From assembly GCA_019314105.1 (NCBI GenBank), contig JAFCZY010000381.1, positions 1 to 5,549 of the forward strand: a DNA stretch of 5,549 nucleotides. Reading direction: 5' to 3'. Origin of the DNA: Deltaproteobacteria bacterium. GTDB taxonomy: Bacteria; Desulfobacterota; Desulfobacteria; Desulfobacterales; Desulfobacteraceae. The notes beneath the pieces are model-generated. The model did no database searches, was not told where the DNA came from, and was given only the letters and a program-made list of their open reading frames with translations. This document shows positions 4,855 to 5,549 of the stretch, piece by piece. The translations under genes were made by a program, and so were the position numbers. Position 1 is the stretch's first letter. Every line of letters starts with the position of its first letter.

Positions 4855-5549
4855 ATGCCTCAAAAAGAGTTACAAACCATTCTCAGTGGTATCAAAGATT
4901 TTGTATTAATCATATCCCCGGAAAGGGAGATCCTGGAAACAAATGCGGCGTTTTTAAAACATATGAGATGTTCCAGAGAGGATGTCATCGGTCGCAAATG
5001 TTTTGAAGTGCTAAAAGAGGATAAAAGAAAACCCAGCAATTGTCACAATATATGCCCCCTTGAAGAAGTCATCAAGAACAAAAGACGTTGCCAGGTTGAG
5101 TTGACAAGACTGGACAGCAATAACAACCCCCGGTACACGGAGTTGACCATATTCCCCATCTGGGAAAAAAAGGGAAAGATTGCTAAATTCATTGAAATCA
5201 GTCGGGATATTACCCAGCGTAAACTGGATGAAGACTCTCTTGTTAAAATGGTTGAGGAAAGAACCCGCCAGTTGAAAGAAACCCATGAAAGGCTTCTTCA
5301 CCAGGACAAAATGGCCTCTTTGGGTAAATTATCCTCGTCTGTTGTTCATGAAATCAACAATCCTGTTGCCGGTATATTAAATCTTGTAATGCTCAGCAAA
5401 CGGATATTAAAAGAAGACACTATTGATCAAAAAATGATAGATGTTTTTTTACAATACCTGGAACTGATGGAAACTGAAACACGGCGGATCAGCCGTATTG
5501 TCAGTAATCTTCTGGTGTTTGCGCGTCAGTCGAAAATTGAACTGGTCAA
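4855..5549 (+). CDS. PAS-domain sensor histidine kinase (N-terminal part)
   Basis: The frame stays open to the window end, giving 231 codons, so the ATPase domain is missing. Residues about 5-122 form a PAS domain, ending in the usual ISRDITQRK (115-123). It carries C63 and C67 in SNCHNICPLEE, a Cys-containing variant seen in many sensory PAS domains, plus C39, C49 and C79. A coiled linker (about 125-155) leads to the dimerisation/phosphotransfer domain with DKMASLGKLSSSVVHEINNP (151-170); H165 is the predicted phosphorylated His. No signal peptide or membrane helix is present, so the sensor is probably cytoplasmic. The start ATG 4855 has AAAAGGA 13 bases upstream, rather far; the in-frame GTG 4843 is too close to it, and a stop at 4834-4836 excludes anything longer. 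The HEINNP-type phosphotransfer domain is typical of partners of NtrC-like regulators, making the regulator at 907 a plausible but unproven partner. Confidence 0.92.
   Translation, partial: MPQKELQTILSGIKDFVLIISPEREILETNAAFLKHMRCSREDVIGRKCFEVLKEDKRKPSNCHNICPLEEVIKNKRRCQVELTRLDSNNNPRYTELTIFPIWEKKGKIAKFIEISRDITQRKLDEDSLVKMVEERTRQLKETHERLLHQDKMASLGKLSSSVVHEINNPVAGILNLVMLSKRILKEDTIDQKMIDVFLQYLELMETETRRISRIVSNLLVFARQSKIELV

Noticed and set aside
4791..5006. 71-codon plus-strand ORF starting at ATG 4791
   Set aside because: Its reading frame crosses the PAS domain of the histidine kinase in another frame; the kinase frame has clear domain motifs.
5011..5301. 96-codon minus-strand ORF opposite the kinase
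   Set aside because: It is the antisense of the PAS and linker coding region and has no features of its own.

Overview
The window looks like chromosomal DNA from an AT-rich deltaproteobacterial sulfate reducer or relative (Desulfobacterota, Desulfobacteraceae-like). The taxonomic guess is inference. It rests on the mix of an NtrC-type two-component system, a bacterial archaemetzincin and unusual Cys-rich GcvH-like proteins; no rRNA or other phylogenetic marker is present.

Layout, left to right. (1) 78-701, minus: an intact UbiX-type flavin prenyltransferase. (2) 702-906: divergent intergenic region with a good sigma-70 promoter facing right. (3) 907-2224, plus: an NtrC-family response regulator (receiver, AAA+ and Fis-type HTH) whose HTH lies one frame off, immediately after an A8 run at 2057-2064. 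As written, the protein ends at 2082 without a DNA-binding domain. (4) 2246-2800, plus: an archaemetzincin (M54 zinc protease), probably in the same transcript. (5) 3548-2781, minus: a decayed copy of a GcvH-like gene with two frameshifts and internal deletions. It overlaps the protease gene tail to tail. (6) 4462-3557, minus: the intact 301-aa version, with two equally spaced four-Cys motifs in front of a GcvH-like domain that appears to lack the lipoyl lysine. (7) 4463-4854: a roughly 390-bp divergent region with a sigma-54-type promoter candidate for the GcvH-like gene, three direct repeats TTTTCCAACAC, a small palindrome and a doubtful 56-codon ORF. (8) 4855-5549, plus: the N-terminal part of a PAS-containing histidine kinase, cut by the window end.

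Working model (inference): the kinase and the sigma-54 activator form a two-component pair. They would control the Cys-rich GcvH-like protein through the sigma-54 promoter, with the archaemetzincin as a co-transcribed partner. I do not know a described function for such a module. The frameshifted regulator and the decayed paralogue suggest that the locus may be partly inactivated in this strain, unless slippage at the A-run restores the regulator.
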